From assembly GCA_024196135.1 (NCBI GenBank), contig JAMQCK010000083.1:1-64000 (forward strand): a stretch of DNA of 64,000 nucleotides, written 5' to 3'. The position numbers and the translations under genes are program-made. This document shows positions 24,301 through 36,541 of this stretch, in pieces; positions within the stretch are counted from its first letter, which is position 1, and every line of letters begins with the position of its first letter. The stretch is from Pleurotus ostreatus/Saccharomyces cerevisiae fusant (taxonomy: Eukaryota > Opisthokonta). A model generated the notes under the pieces. That model worked only from the letters and a program-made list of their open reading frames with translations. It did no database searches and was not told the origin of the DNA.

Positions 24301-26003
24301 CTGTCCAATTCAAGTGCCTTCCCCTTCTACTTACCCTTAAACAAGTTCCAATACGTTGCCGATCCGTCGCAAAACCTCGAGGACTATGCGGCCGATAATA
24401 TCTTGCAGTTCAGCTATTACCTCGACTCCAACGTTGACGAGGCTGAAGACGAAGTCCTCTCTCTGGAAAACCAAGGGGAGAGGCCCAAGGGCGTTCTCAC
24501 CTGGGCGTACGACTCCTCCGGCTACGTATCGTCGCCTGCTATCGCGACCACCAACTCGCACATTTCCGGCACCTGGACCGGCCTTTGCGCATACCACGGT
24601 GGTATGCAGTTCGGCTGGGTCTCCGGGTTGCTCGACATCTCGCTCGATGTGGACGAAGATGGGATCGTATACGGAACAGGCCGCTGCGCACTTGCCGACT
24701 GCACAATTGACGGAACATGCGAGACGGACGAGGATGGGCTTATCACGCTCAAGTTCACCGTCACTTTCCAGGCCGTCCCTTGGGTGTCCTCTACCGCACT
24801 GAACACATTGTCCTTCGAAGGAGGCTACCTTGAGGGCACGAACATGCTGTCCGGCTCGTGGGGAAACGCGGGCGACGTATCGCCAGAGTCGCTCATCCTC
24901 GTACGCACACCCGGAGACGTGTACCGATTCCGCCACTGCATCGACGAGGAAGGTCGCTCGGCTTCGACGTTCTGGCGCTTCGCGCGCGAGGCCGTCCTTC
25001 ACCGCGTTCGGCATCAAAGGTGGAGTGCGACCTACTTCCGACAGCGGCTACAGGAGAAGCAGTTGTACGTCGACCTGCATATGCGGCGCATCAACTGGAG
25101 TCTCTTCGCTGCTCAGCCACCCCTGACGTGGGCGGAGTGGGATACGCTGCGACATCTCAATGCGTCCATCTCGCCTGAGGATGCACGCTTCTATTTCTCG
25201 ATTGTAGCCTTCCGCCGGAGGCAGCTCTGCATACACCAGTGAGTCATATACTGTGAGCTCGATTGAAGGGGTGAACTGACGAATTTATCAGCAATGCCTG
25301 GTGCAACGCCTGCCACCGCATCATAGTTGACGACCGCTACATGTGCCTCCAGTGCGCCGAAGAGGGTTTGCGCTACCAGATCGACCTCTGCGTCGACTGC
25401 CGGGACCAGACTCCAACCAGCGGCGCCCTCGTGCACAAACGCTCTCACGCCTTAGCGAGGTTTAACTACGTCCTGCACGACTACATGAAGAAGGCAGTGT
25501 ACGAAGACGCGCTCGAGGCGCTCGACAGAGTAAAGAGGATCGCCACTCGCTTGGAGGATTTTTCGCTCGAGTCGCCACTCACGCCGAAGACGGCGACAGC
25601 GTTTGAGACTCGTTCAGTATGTCGCGAGGAGTCCATCTCGCCACCGACCTGCGAAGAATGCCGCAGTACCGTCAGCTTGCCGTGCTGGTATTGCGCTTCT
25701 TGTTACATCAGTGCGTCCTTTGCACGTATAAGCAGGAACCTACCAGCTGACGCGTTCTTAGACACTCAACAGGACGTCTTCGCTTGCGAAAACTGCCGCA
25801 ATCGGGACCACATGTCCTACCACGTCTGGATCTTGGTAAAGGAAGAGACGCTTCGCCCAGAGTTGTCGACCGTCGAGCTGGGCCTGAAGGCTCTCGAGCA
25901 GAGGTTCATCAGCGAGCAGAAGGGTGTACATGCTCGCATGGCGGCGCTGGAGCAGAAGTTGGACATAGTACTTGCCAAGCTCGGTGGCGCGGACGCGGAG
26001 TAG
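21339..26003 (+). CDS. Large coiled-coil protein with tandem ZZ-type zinc fingers, copy 1
   Basis: Fourteen exons give about 1,330 residues. Order: an acidic N-terminus (EEDEFEALLERA); a helical region (VAVMAFKAVIALEL...NIQMQDMMSALL, then MPRIADDIIACGNACDAYTK and RRASLELALSVHTAVGV); an amphipathic stretch with NEHLGAVHTKLDAMNAKL; coiled coil; then YLGHIAFRRIELLLRGLDT; a beta-rich Gly/Asp region (HISGTWTGLCAYHGGMQFGW, DVDEDGIVYGTG). Next are a ZZ-type finger (C-x2-C-x9-C-x2-C, CVDC, HKRSH), a second ZZ-like module (CEEC, CWYC, CENC, HMSYH) and a terminal coiled coil. The N-terminal helices resemble, from memory, a region common in basidiomycete HeLo-like/STAND-associated proteins; function is unknown. 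The donor after exon 3 reads GCCTGT where copy 2 has GTATGT, so this copy needs a weak GC-AG intron or is mis-spliced. All other junctions are canonical. Confidence 0.8.
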
Positions 26004-26544
26004 CTGTTTGATGCAACTAACCGGATAGCCCGTGCACCACGGGCGGGCTTGGATGGCTACCTAGAGGGTGCCACGCTAGCGCCGCGCTGGCGCGCGGCGC
26101 GTACGCGTGGCCCCGTGGGCGAGCTCCCGGCTTGACTTGAAGTTGATGCGTGACGTTTGACTGTGACCGTTTGACTTTTGATTTGACTCCTTGCTGACTA
26201 ATCACTCTCCTTTATTATCAGTGGGGGGGAAGGCCGCAAGCGGCGGGGTGCCGAACCTTCATTAATGAAGAGTCTTGAAAGAGATGGATATTCGCGACAC
26301 ACCGACACGCCGCGCTTCGCGCGGCGTCGGTGTTGTCGCGAAGGACGAGGTTGCGGCGTGGCACACACTGACTCACTGGAGTCTTGCCAGTGGTGGTCTT
26401 GACTTTTCAGCAGTGCCCCTTGTCGCTCGCACAAGACGAACCGTGACGCGCTCATGTAACGCGGCAGCGCTATCTCAAGGCCGAACACGATCTGGCTTTA
26501 GCAAGACGACCACGTCCAGCTGCTGATCAGGCCTGACGAATGAC
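26004..26544. other. Repeat-rich spacer after copy 1
   Basis: No gene. The stretch is dense in short inverted repeats: CCCGTG...CACGGG near 26028-26042, GCCGC AA GCGGC near 26231, and a long one listed separately. It also has repeated TTTGACT words near 26.13-26.19 kb. Such density next to a duplication border suggests an eroded mobile element, but no terminal repeats or transposase frame are visible. Confidence 0.4.
26293..26340. repeat. Near-perfect 22-bp inverted repeat (hairpin)
   Basis: The left arm CGCGACACACCGAC... and right arm ...GTCGGTGTTGTCGCG pair over about 22 bp around a TTC loop. The arms differ only by one-or-two-nucleotide bulges, and the inner GCCGCGC/GCGCGGC part is perfect. 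A GC-rich hairpin of this length is unlikely by chance. Confidence 0.75.
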
Positions 26545-29385
26545 TTAAACTTTGGCACCTCCCCCTTCCTCCGCGAGTTCTTGCATGGCAAGGATATGGT
26601 CTGTATCAGTACTATCACTAAGACCGCAATCGAGGTCATCATCTATGTGAAGAGCAAGGGGATCAAGGTCCACTGAGCAAGCAGGCCCAGTAGCAGTGCA
26701 GACTGCGTCGGCAGCGCCGATACCGTCGATTGCGCCAAGTCGCGCTAGGTACACGACTGAGTGCGCGCACGGCGTCGTCGGCCGCGATATCGAGATCCAA
26801 CGACAACGGTATGGCCACCGCCAATGCATACGCCCCGCTCGAAGACGGAAGGGGCGGTGGTGCATTGCACCCCGGCCGCACATCAACACCTCCGTCCTCG
26901 GTATCGGTGAGTGCGTCGTTATGACCCCCCCCGGTGGTTTCGTCGCGTGCTTGTGCGATATGCTGCGAAGTCGGCGACGCGCCGTTCGAGCCTGAGCCAG
27001 ATGTGTCTGACGTGTTGCTTTGCGCGGGCGAGCCGGAGGCGGAGGTCGAGTTGGCGCTCGCGTTGCCGTGGACGAACCGGCCGCTAAGCTCAGATCGCGA
27101 ATTCGGTGCGCCCTTCCGTCGTGCGCGCAGGCGAGGGGGAAGCTGGGGAGGATGGGGAGCAAGCCGCCGGAATCGAAGAAAAGGGGTTGACGGCGATGTG
27201 CGCATGCACGCGGCGAGTTGAGCGAGTTAAGGGACGGTGGGGACGAGTCGACAGCGCTGGCAATGGTGGGTTAGCGCGAGGGGGGCACGGGGGAGGGGGG
27301 ATGTCGTATGGCGATTGCCGCCGTAGGTCGGTAAGTTACATATCGTTGTGCACAGACGGAATACGATACCCAACTTGAACCTGACGTACTCACCTTGCAA
27401 ACCGCACCAGGGCAGAGCGCAGAGGTCGTGCAGTGTCCTCTCGCCATGAAAGACATCTGGAAGACTCACAAATACAAGGTGAGTGACACTAAGAGGGGCA
27501 AATGAGTGAATTCACCTCGAGTGACGCATTTCATCTCAAGGCGCACTCAGACCGCTCCACCTTGCGTTCTTCTGGTCAGCGCAGACCCGAGACGACGTGG
27601 GGAATGCCACGAGACAATTCTCGCGTGGTTATAGAACGAGGTAAGCGATGCATCTCAACGCACTTTGTGCGTATACTAACTCACCTAAACATTGAGTTTC
27701 ACCATTCAGGTTAGATATGCCGCTCCCCTCACACCATGGGAAGAGGCGAAAGATCAGGGCAGGCCTCTGCGACGCGAGGAAGCGTAGACAGGCACGACAA
27801 TTACCTGTAGACCAGTCAGTGAGAGTGGACAAGAATAAAAGGCTTGAAACTTACTAAAATCGACTTGCTTCAGCGGCAGCGCTTCGCACTGCGAGGGCGT
27901 CCTCAGGGCGAGGATAAAGTAGATATCTCGGTGGTCAGTCAGCACAACATCGCTGGAATAAAAGGGAAACACTTATTTACAAGCCAGTGTTGAGACGGGA
28001 TTGGCTTGACGGCCAGAAATCGAGGGTCAGGGTCAGTGTAGAACCTCACCGCGGTGGGCGATAGTCCCCCCGTACCTAGGCGTGTGATGGATGTTGCTTG
28101 GGCCTGCCGACGCGCCAGCGAGCGGCAAAAGTCTTGGTTGCAACAATTCGAGGATCAGCCAAGAGTTCGCGCAAGAATATCATCGAGACGCACCTGAATC
28201 AATTGGACGATTGTCCTTCGCCTATCCTCGCCGGCCCCACGTCTTCCGACCCCAGTGGCGGTCACGCATGAGGGCACCGGTCCCTCGAGCGTCAGGACAG
28301 CCTGGTCGCATCGCCCTGCGCGCTGCTGCTCGTCTCCAGAAGCCTCGACCGCGCCCTGAAAGAGATAAGTCAGTCAGTACTTTATACAGTGTACGACGAG
28401 CTTGCCTTTGTATAACCCCACGTACTTGTGCATGGCTTCGCAGAGACGCGCAGCGCTTCAAATCACTCGTCGCTCTACACGAGTGGCCAGCACTTAGATC
28501 GAGGGTTGGTGCATGAACTCACTGGTAGAGACTTTTCGCGAGCGTATACAGCGCTCTGTCAAGATTCGAGCGTGGTCAGCCCCCCAAGTAAGCGATGATC
28601 AAGGACAAAGACTTACCTACTTTGCAACAGCAGCAGAGGAGAAATTTCCGTAGGTGCGCCACTGGCCAAGTAGAGCGTAAGGTCCTAGGCGGCGCGGGTG
28701 ACCATCAGTAGTGTGGTTAAACCGAATCAGACGCGTACTCACCAACTTTGAGAATCACCCCCCGCCGTGCGCGATGTCCCGGCCAGCAGCGGGCGCGATT
28801 TGCAGTCATTTGGCGCTCGCGCTCATTGCGGGGAGGCCTGTACACGACGGTTGGGAGCATCTGCATCACGATGAGCTAGGCAAAATGGATCACATGCTGA
28901 GCGCTGAGTACTCACCCAGTTCGGTGATTTCCCCGCGCAGGCAAAGCGCCACTTTGCGGCACATGTGTCGGCGTCGGTCGGGGAGTCGTCTTGCGTCTCT
29001 CTTCTCGTCGTGCAAGTCGTGTAGCGTGTTTCTGCGACGCTGGTGCGTCTCGTTCCCGCACGCCCGCATCGTAGTCGCAGACGTGCTCGCCATCCGTGGC
29101 CGGGAGTGGCCGGGGTCACCCGTGGCGATGGCGAGGGGAGTTGGCCCCGAGGTCGCGTGGTGGGAGCACGCTTGCGGCGGAATGAGCGCTCGTCGCGGCA
29201 CAAGGCGCAGCGAAGCCATGCTGAGGTCACTGCCATGCTTGGCGATGTGTCTCGGCGTCGCTGTGGAACGTGGGGCCCAGTGCGAGGGTCAGGAAAGGAT
29301 TAGAAAGCACAGAAATATGGTTACTCACCGCAAGGTCAATGTCGAGTTGAGTTCCGTAAGCAAGAGCAAAAGGAGTGTCAGCCAT
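26545..29385 (-). CDS. Poorly resolved multi-exon gene between the two ZZ copies
   Basis: Minus-strand donors and acceptors at normal spacing mark many small exons. A likely first exon (29385-29329) reads MADTPFALAYGTQLDIDLA before gtgagt. Internal exons with coherent frames include LIVMQMLPTVVYRPPRNERE, DLTLYLASGAPTEISPLL, ALYTLAKSLYQHAARLCEAM, DVVLTDHRDIYFILALRTP and CLSWREDTARPLRSALVRFA. The 3' part has a Ser/Thr/Gly-rich stretch (SANSTSASGSPAQSNTSDTS) joined through a 52-nt intron to an acidic end (LDPLALHIDDDLDCGLSD) and the stop. I could not carry one frame through all junctions, and one junction meets a stop. It may be two genes, or a gene losing function. An alternative start for a separate 3' gene is the ATG at 27205. 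No domain is recognised. Confidence 0.4.
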
Positions 29386-29574
29386 AAATATAGTGCTCGT
29401 TTCTAGGGCTTTTTATCTGCATGAGATGACGCTTCAACTTCAGCCTTCAGTCCGACAACGAAGGCAGTAGATGAGGTGCACGTGGACAACGGGAACGGGA
29501 ACTGCCACAAAGTAAGCGTATCGTAAGTATGTGGACGTAAGGTAAGGTCTCGAACGCGATGGAACGAATTCCCC

Positions 29575-29612
29575 AAAAGGCGAAGGTTGCCATAAAAGGC
29601 GAAGGTTGCCAT
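29575..29612. repeat. Perfect 19-bp tandem duplication
   Basis: The 19-mer AAAAGGCGAAGGTTGCCAT occurs twice head to tail, with a shorter echo (GATTTTGCCAT) just after. It lies in the non-coding flank between the middle gene and copy 2. Confidence 0.85.
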
Positions 29613-30291
29613 ATAGGGATTTTGCCATCAATCGAGTTCTCATATAGAGCCAAACCTAAAGGTTCGGCAATAAGGATTATTATAAGGATAACTCCGCAGT
29701 GGAGGCATCCGGACCGACTTGCCGCCCTGGCCGCGTCGGCGGCGCTTTCCATCCCCTCGCCGCCATTGTCATGGCCGTCCGAGGGTCCACAGCGGCGAGG
29801 AGAAGTCCAGGGCACCCACCCAGATAGCCGCAACATCCCCAGGACACATCGCGATTCCGCGGCGTCAAAGCGCGACCGCGATAATTTTATCATCAAAATC
29901 TACGCCATACTTGCTTGCGGGAACCCACTCAAACACTTAAAGCATCCATACTTCTGATTATCAACACGCAAATCGATCAACGACATACTCGACTTGCCTT
30001 GCGCCGTCATCTCGTTTTGTATGCTCGGCGTCGGTCATGAAAGTTCATAGAATGCCCTCGGACTTCATGTCTCGGTGCGCAGCGCGCAGCAGTATCCCCT
30101 CCCATGAACTTCGGAGTCCACGCGGTCTTTCGTGAGTTCAATACCCTCGCCTCACTGTGAGTGCGTGTATCGTCGCGGGATCCTGGGCGTTGCGGGCCTC
30201 ATATACATCTCTGAAGCCGCGCACAAACCCCTCAGCGCAGGCAGTGCCCGGCACCCTGGGTGCTTATCACGGCCATCGGGCATGCGCGGGC

Positions 30292-30297
30292 TATAAA
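30292..30297 (+). promoter_or_regulatory. TATA box, ZZ gene copy 2
   Basis: TATAAA in the same CATGCGCGGGCTATAAAGCT context as in copy 1, 118-123 nt before the ATG. Confidence 0.6.
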
Positions 30298-30414
30298 GCT
30301 GTTTTTTGCCCTTGCTTCACGACCACTGACATCGCTTGCTTCTTACTACCGTCAGTTCCTACCCTCACCCTGATTTACTCGACATTTATTACACATCGGC
30401 CTATCAGAGTATCC

Positions 30415-33400
30415 ATGCGCAGGTCACCCATCGAGAAGGCGGAACCTCTTGTCCTGGAAGACGAGTTACCCCAGATACACCTAGCCCGAAGAAAGACCTT
30501 TGTACGTGTTCGACAGCTTTTCTCCTGTTGACGTCGCGATTGCTGACGTGTCGTAGCAAAGCGACGAGTCTGCGGCGGAGGAGGATGAGTTTGAGGCCTT
30601 GCTCGAACGGGCGGCGCAAACCTTGAAGAATAGGGCGTCAGAGTCCTCGGGTCAGCGAAGATTCAACTCTGCAGGTACGTCTTAACGCTGCTACCTCAGC
30701 AGTGTAAAATCCACCAACCTTCATTCGTTCAGAGGACCGCGCCCTGGAGAACGTTCCTCTATCCGTTCTCCGCGATAATGCTTCCATTGACGACAATGCT
30801 GCGTCGAACCAGATAGCTTCGAATATTGGGGAGCAAGCCGAGTACTTTGCGGAGAGTAGCGCAGTGTTGATGAAGGCACTGGACGAGATCTCGAGTGTGC
30901 ATCCGTTCATCAGAGGTATGTTGCAACTCTGCCGAGAACGTACAACTTCAGCTACTGAAGCTGACACCTTTCGTCCCAGTTGCCGTCATGGCCTTCAAGG
31001 CCGTCATCGCGCTCGAGCTCAAACGCCAAGAGAACAACCACAAGGTCGTCGCCCTCAACATACAAATGCAAGACATGATGTCTGCCCTACTACCGTCCGT
31101 CCTCCCCCCTTCCTCACTCTCTAGTCCGCTTAACTACCCTCTCCACCCAGCCTCCGCCTCATCCACGACTCCCAACACGTCGCTCCCGATGGCACCACCC
31201 TCGAAAACGCCATCAAACCCCTCATGCCCCGCATCGCCGACGACATCATCGCCTGCGGCAACGCCTGCGACGCCTACACGAAGAAGAGCATGGTCGCCAA
31301 GGTGCTCAAGTCGTTCATCTACGAGCAGCGCTTAGCCGACTTTGGTGAGCGGTTTGCGCAGCGAAGGGCCTCGTTGGAGCTGGCGCTGTCGGTGCATACG
31401 GCGGTCGGTGTGCATGAGAATGGGCAGGTGCTGGGTACAGTGGCTGAGGAACTCAGTGGGGTCGGCGACAGGCTGAGCGCGATGGACGAGCGGGTGAACG
31501 GCGGGCTGGGTGGAGTGGGGGCAAAAGTGGACGAGACGAACGAGCACCTGAGCGCGGTGCACACGAAGTTGGATGCAGTGAACGCGAAGCTGGTGATGCT
31601 GCTACTGTTCCGGAAGCTCGACTCACCCAGGGAGCGCGAGATCTCCGCGTATGTTCACGCGCACGGCGGTCCGATCGCTTGCATGGGAAACGAACGGGCG
31701 CTGGAGGATTTGGCGACGATGGAGGCAGGGGCGGTCATCCGAGGCCAAGGGGCGGCGACCCGGGGCCAGGGTCCGACACTCACGAAAAGTAGGACGACGA
31801 CGGAGAGGGGGCAGCAGAGGCAGTCGGTGGACATGGTGCTAGGGCTGAATGACGAAGCGCTGTTGAGGAGTGGTCCGATTGACCTATCGGATGTGCTCTA
31901 CTTGAAGCGCGAGCTGCAGGAGGATCTGGACGAAAGTTTGGAGAAGAATATGGAGCGGTTCTTGAGGAAGTTGGGCGCGCTGAAGGAGGAATTGGTGCAC
32001 TCAATCTTTGAGTAACAATATGCATAGGCTAACGCGCTGGTCTTACAGGTTGGCGCACTGGAGAACATCGAGACGTCACTTCATCGTGAGGGTGACCGTG
32101 TGGTGAACGATTTAACGAAGGTGTATACGCACGGGCCACATGAGCGGATCAAAGATAAGGACATTCATGACCTCTGGCAAGAGATGGTAGGCCCTACCAA
32201 TCATCTCATAACCCTCTGTTTCGCTGACTTTGTCATCAGCACTGGCGCAACGCCGTCAAAGCCCATCACTTCACCCTCGCCCTCCGTGAGCATGTGATCG
32301 AGAAGCACCGGAGCAAGTTCCACCGTCACGAAGCCTACCAAGGCTCGCACATGGTTTACACGCCCCCGGACCTAGAACCCCCCGGATCGACCGCATCCTG
32401 TGTGTCTCAGCAACCGCCGGAGGATATTGCGAGGGCGATCGTGGAGTCGTTGGAGAGGCAGAAGAGGGATACGGACCCGGATCGGTGGGCGATAGAGGCG
32501 TTGACGATGTCGACGGTGCAGCCGATTTCGGAGGCGTTTGATGATGATGGGACGGGGTTTAGTGAGTATGACAGTCAAGAACGTGGATCTGTGCTGATGA
32601 CAATGCAGTCAGCACCGAGAAGGTTAATGCTTTCACTTCGTCGCGTCCCAGAAAGTGGAGGTACGTACAATTTTGTTTGTAGATTGTTCTTCGGAGTGAT
32701 GCCCACCCCAGTCTACTCCACTGGCTCGTATACTGGGGCGAAGGCTGGTACGACTCCCTGCGTGACTACCACGTCAGGATCCTGCGCACCATGCAAACCA
32801 TGTACGCCATGCTCGACGACCTCCGCCTCGCTAACCGCAGCGCCGTCGACCGGTACCTCGGCCACATTGCTTTCCGGCGCAGCGAGCTTCTCCTTCGCGG
32901 TCTGGATACCTCGCATGCGAGGGCGCATCAGAGCGTGCGGGACCGGCTTCGTCCGTATATGCATGCGGAGGAGGCGAGGTTAAAGCAGAGGCTGGAGGTC
33001 GTGAACTTCGAGATCGACGATCAGAGCACGTTGCAAGTGGTCAAGGGTCCGGGAAGGATTGACCGGGTACGTTGCTGTCATTCGGCGCGGGATGAAACCT
33101 GACGGTGCTTCAGTATATCTTCCCGCTTCTGTATCTCACGCTCCGTCACCATTTGGGTATCATACGGCTAGGTCATGCTTACCTGCTGAATGAGGCTGAG
33201 CTCGCCTCGGCATCGAAGTCTTTGTACCAGTTGATGGCGGCGGTAGACGAACGTGTATTGAGGCTGAGTGGTAAGTGCACCCTGCTCTACAGTCTTGAAT
33301 TATACGATCTTGACAAGCGTCAAAGCCACCATGCGTCAGACGCAACTTGATCGCCTCGCACGCTTGAGGACATACGCCTTCGGGATGGTGAGCGGTTTAG

Positions 33401-35095
33401 CTTGCGTGCCTTCTCGCCCTACTCACTTGAACCAAGTTCCGATACGTGGCCGATCGGTCGCAGAACCTCGAGGACTACGCGGCCAATAACATCCTGCAGT
33501 TTAGGTATTACATTCGCTCTAACGTGGATGAGGGTGAAGACGGACTCCTGTCCCCGGAAAACCAAGGAGAGAAGCCCAAAGGCGTGCTAACCTGGGCATA
33601 CGATTACTCCGGCTACGTATCGTCGCCTGCGATCGCGACTACCAATTCCCACATATCCGGCAAGTGGACGGGCTTGTGTGCTTATCATGGAGGCATGCAG
33701 TTTGGCTGGGTCTCTGGGCTGCTCGAGATCTCGCTCGACGTAGACAAAGACGGGATCGTGTATGGCACGGGACGCTGCGCGCTCGCCGATTGCACGATCG
33801 ACGGAACATGCGAGACCAACGAGGATGGGCTTATAACGCTCAAGTTCGCCGTCACCTTCCAGGCCGTCCCGTGGGTGTCCTCCACGGCGCTGAGCACGTT
33901 GTCGTTCGAGGGAGGCTACCTCGAGGGCACGAACATGCTGTCCGGCTCATGGGGAAATGCAGGCGACGTATCGCCAGAGTCGCTCATCCTCGTACGCACA
34001 CCCGAGGACGTATACCGATTTCGCCACTGCATCGACGAAGAGGGCCGTTCGGCTTCGACGTTCTGGCGCTTTGCACGCGAAGCCGTTCTGCACCGAGTCC
34101 GTCACCAACGGTGGAGCGCGACGTACTTCCGACAACGATTGCAGGAGAAGCAGTTGTATGTTGACCTGCATACGCGGCGAATCAACAGGAGTCCCTTCGC
34201 TGCTCAGCAGCCCCTGACGTGGGGCGATTGGGATACGCTGCGACATCTGAATGCGAACATCTCGCCCGAGGACGCGCGCTTCTACTTCTCGATCATGGAT
34301 TTCCGTCGCAGGCAGGTCTGCATACACCAGTGAGACCCACTTTTTTCTAAGGTGACGGCAACGAATATTGACATATACATCAGCAACGCGTGGTGCAACG
34401 CTTGTCGTCGCATCATAGTCAGCGACCGATACATGTGTCTCCAGTGCGCCGAAGAGGGCTTGAGCAACCAAATCGACCTCTGCGTCGACTGCCGCGATCA
34501 AACTCCAACCAGCGGCGCCCTCGTGCACAAGCGATCTCATACTCTTGCAAGGCTCGACTACGTCCTGCACGACTATAAGAAGAAGGCAGTGCACGAGAAT
34601 GCGCTCGAGGCGCTCGACAGAGTGAAGAGGATAGCCACTCGCTTGGAGGACTTCTCGCTCGAGTCGCCACTCGCGCCGAAGACAGCGACAGCGTTTGAGC
34701 CTCGTTCGGCATGCAGGGAGGACTCCATTTCGCCACCGACCTGCGAAGAATGCCGTAGGACCGTCAGCCTGTCGTGCTGGTATTGCGCTTCTTGTTATAT
34801 CAGTGCGTCCTCTGCACGTATAAGCGAGAACCTATCAGCTGACGCGATTTCAGATACCCAACAGGACGTCTTCGCTTGCGAAAACTGCCGCAATCGGGAT
34901 CATATGTCCTACCACGTCTGGATATTGGTAAAGGAAGAGACGCTTCGCCCGGAGTTGTCGACTGTCGAGCTGCGCCTGAAGGCTCTTGAGCAGAGGTTCA
35001 TCAGCGAGCAGAAGGGTGTACATGATCGCATGGCGGCGCTGGAGCAGAAGTTGGACATAGTACTTGCCAAGCTTACTGGCGCAGACGCGGAGTAG
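30415..35095 (+). CDS. Large coiled-coil protein with tandem ZZ-type zinc fingers, copy 2
   Basis: This has the same 14-exon structure and domain order as the gene at 21.3 kb; all Cys and His of both ZZ-like modules are kept. The donor after exon 3 is a normal GTATGT, so this copy has a full canonical splice set (the acceptor before the exon starting CCACCATGCGTCAG is a weaker AAAG). Differences from copy 1 are spread along the protein and concentrated between the N-terminal helices and the coiled coil (for example NDEALLRSGPIDLSDV against ALSRRGSIDLSDV). The beta-rich region and both fingers are nearly unchanged. Proteins with a ZZ module often bind peptides or N-termini; no enzymatic motif is visible. 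This is probably the better copy for functional work. Confidence 0.85.
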
Positions 35096-35834
35096 CTTAT
35101 TTACGCAGTAGCTCGAACTTGTTGTTTAGGAAGACTCCATTACCTTGCCTAGCAAGGTCTCTCGCCACCCTTAATTGAAGCCCAACTTTTTGCAGGCACG
35201 ATCAGACAGTCAACAGTGCTCAATAGATGACTGAATGCTCTGGGTGTAGAACCCAGAGCCAGAGCCCGGACGGATCTCATGCAAGAGGGCTTTGCGTTGG
35301 TGGCAGAGTCTGACAGTAGTGACTGCTGCTAGTATCATCAACGCCGCTATGCCCGCGAACATAAAATGCTCGAGTCGAATGGAGCGCGCGCGTCTCCAGA
35401 GCTCGAGGGTCCGCGTGAAACCTGAACGAGCTCACATCGACGAAATTGAAGGCGATGAGCTTCATCATGCCCCACCTGCTAGGCAAGGTCCAGATCCGGC
35501 GTAGCCGGGGCTTCCTCTAGTGTACAGTGTGATTAATGTGGACTGTACTAGACTACGCTGGTGCTACATCAAAGAAAGCCGAGAAAGGTGCTAGTATACA
35601 ATGGGTACGCGATGCGTATAGATACAATGAGGTACGCCGAGCGCACGGTGGGTGTGGTGGATATGCTACAGGTGAGCTAAATGCTGGGGTGCTAGAGCTA
35701 CAATGTGGAGTCTGGATAAGTTAAGTGCGTGTGGGTGATCCTTGTAATGCAATGTCGAAGCGCGTCGTCGAGTTCGTAAGAGAGAGGGAGGGTGCCGTCG
35801 CTAACCAGAGCGACGGCTTGGGGGTGCGGGCTGT
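35096..35834. other. Intergenic, no gene seen
   Basis: The sequence is unique directly after the copy 2 stop codon. A small perfect inverted repeat, TCTGGGT GTAGA ACCCAGA, lies near 35.24-35.26 kb. Frames of about 60-70 codons occur, with no splice context. Confidence 0.45.
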
Positions 35835-36541
35835 CTAGGTCGACAGGGCGAAGTTGGCGTGCCAAACGCTGGTGTCGGCGGTCCACAGCGAGAGGAGGAT
35901 GACGTCCTTCAGCTGGATACGGTTATGGCTGATCTTCCATGCCGGGTCCATGCCGACGGTGTTCTTGACTTTCTGCGGAGATTGTTAGAGCGAGCGCTGA
36001 AGCGAGGGGATCGAGACTGACCTCCATAAACTGCGCCATGGCACTAGAGACAGCGTGCGCAACAACGCCGCGGGTGACGGGCCCGTAGGGCGTCACGAGA
36101 TCCAACTCGGTGCAGAAGGAGACATTCTCGTAGCCCGGCCACTGCGATATCGTTAGTTTCAGCAGGAGAATAACTGATGAAGGTACTCACAGCAATAACG
36201 ATCGTGATGCGCTTGCGGTCCAGCATCGAGAACACCGCGTCATCCGCGTTCTTCACGACCTTCTTGACGATGGACTGACTGTGGGGGTGCAGGAACTGCA
36301 GGCGCACCCCACGCCGGCCGTCCGCGTGGTCGAACCAGATGATCCTCTCCTGCGCTTCCGTCTTCACCCTGTTCGTCACATCACCGAGGACCGGCATCGG
36401 TGAAGGGACGAGACGGTAGCTCTCTGGCAACGGGCGGCTGTCGATCAACGCAGCCCGGAGGGAAGACTCGTAAGAGGAAGACGACCCCTTGTCCCTGTGC
36501 ACGCCCAAAGTGACGTTGTAGGCCTCGAAGTTGAACGACAT
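35835..36541 (-). CDS. Conserved hypothetical protein, 202 aa
   Basis: Exons 36541-36191, 36141-36022 and 35972-35835 join in frame exactly to 202 residues. It starts MSFNFEAYNVTLGVHRDKG. The central part (ERIIWFDHADGRRGVRLQFL, then RKRITIVIAWPGYENVSFC) and the end (KISHNRIQLKDVILLSLWTA, ending VWHANFALST) look like a compact alpha/beta or all-beta fold with conserved Trp. I remember expanded families of such short proteins in polypore genomes, without known function. No signal peptide or membrane segment. The gene stands in tandem, on the same strand, downstream of the Trf4-like gene. Confidence 0.78.

Larger units (their letters stand above)
20830..26003 (+). repeat. Segmental duplication, copy 1
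   Basis: The segment matches 29985-35095 in the same orientation through the upstream region, TATA box, all exons and introns. Similarity stops almost exactly at the stop codon: after TAGCT the two flanks are unrelated. Exons are highly similar; introns keep position but differ more in sequence and length. Confidence 0.9.
29985..35095 (+). repeat. Segmental duplication, copy 2
   Basis: This is the partner of 20830-26003. The left border falls near CTCGACTTGCCT, which in copy 1 is about 110 bp upstream of the UTP22 start; the right border is the stop codon. Exonic indels between copies are multiples of three: an extra GQGAATR-type segment here near 31.75 kb, and two residues fewer near 32.35 kb. 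This suggests coding constraint after duplication. Confidence 0.9.
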
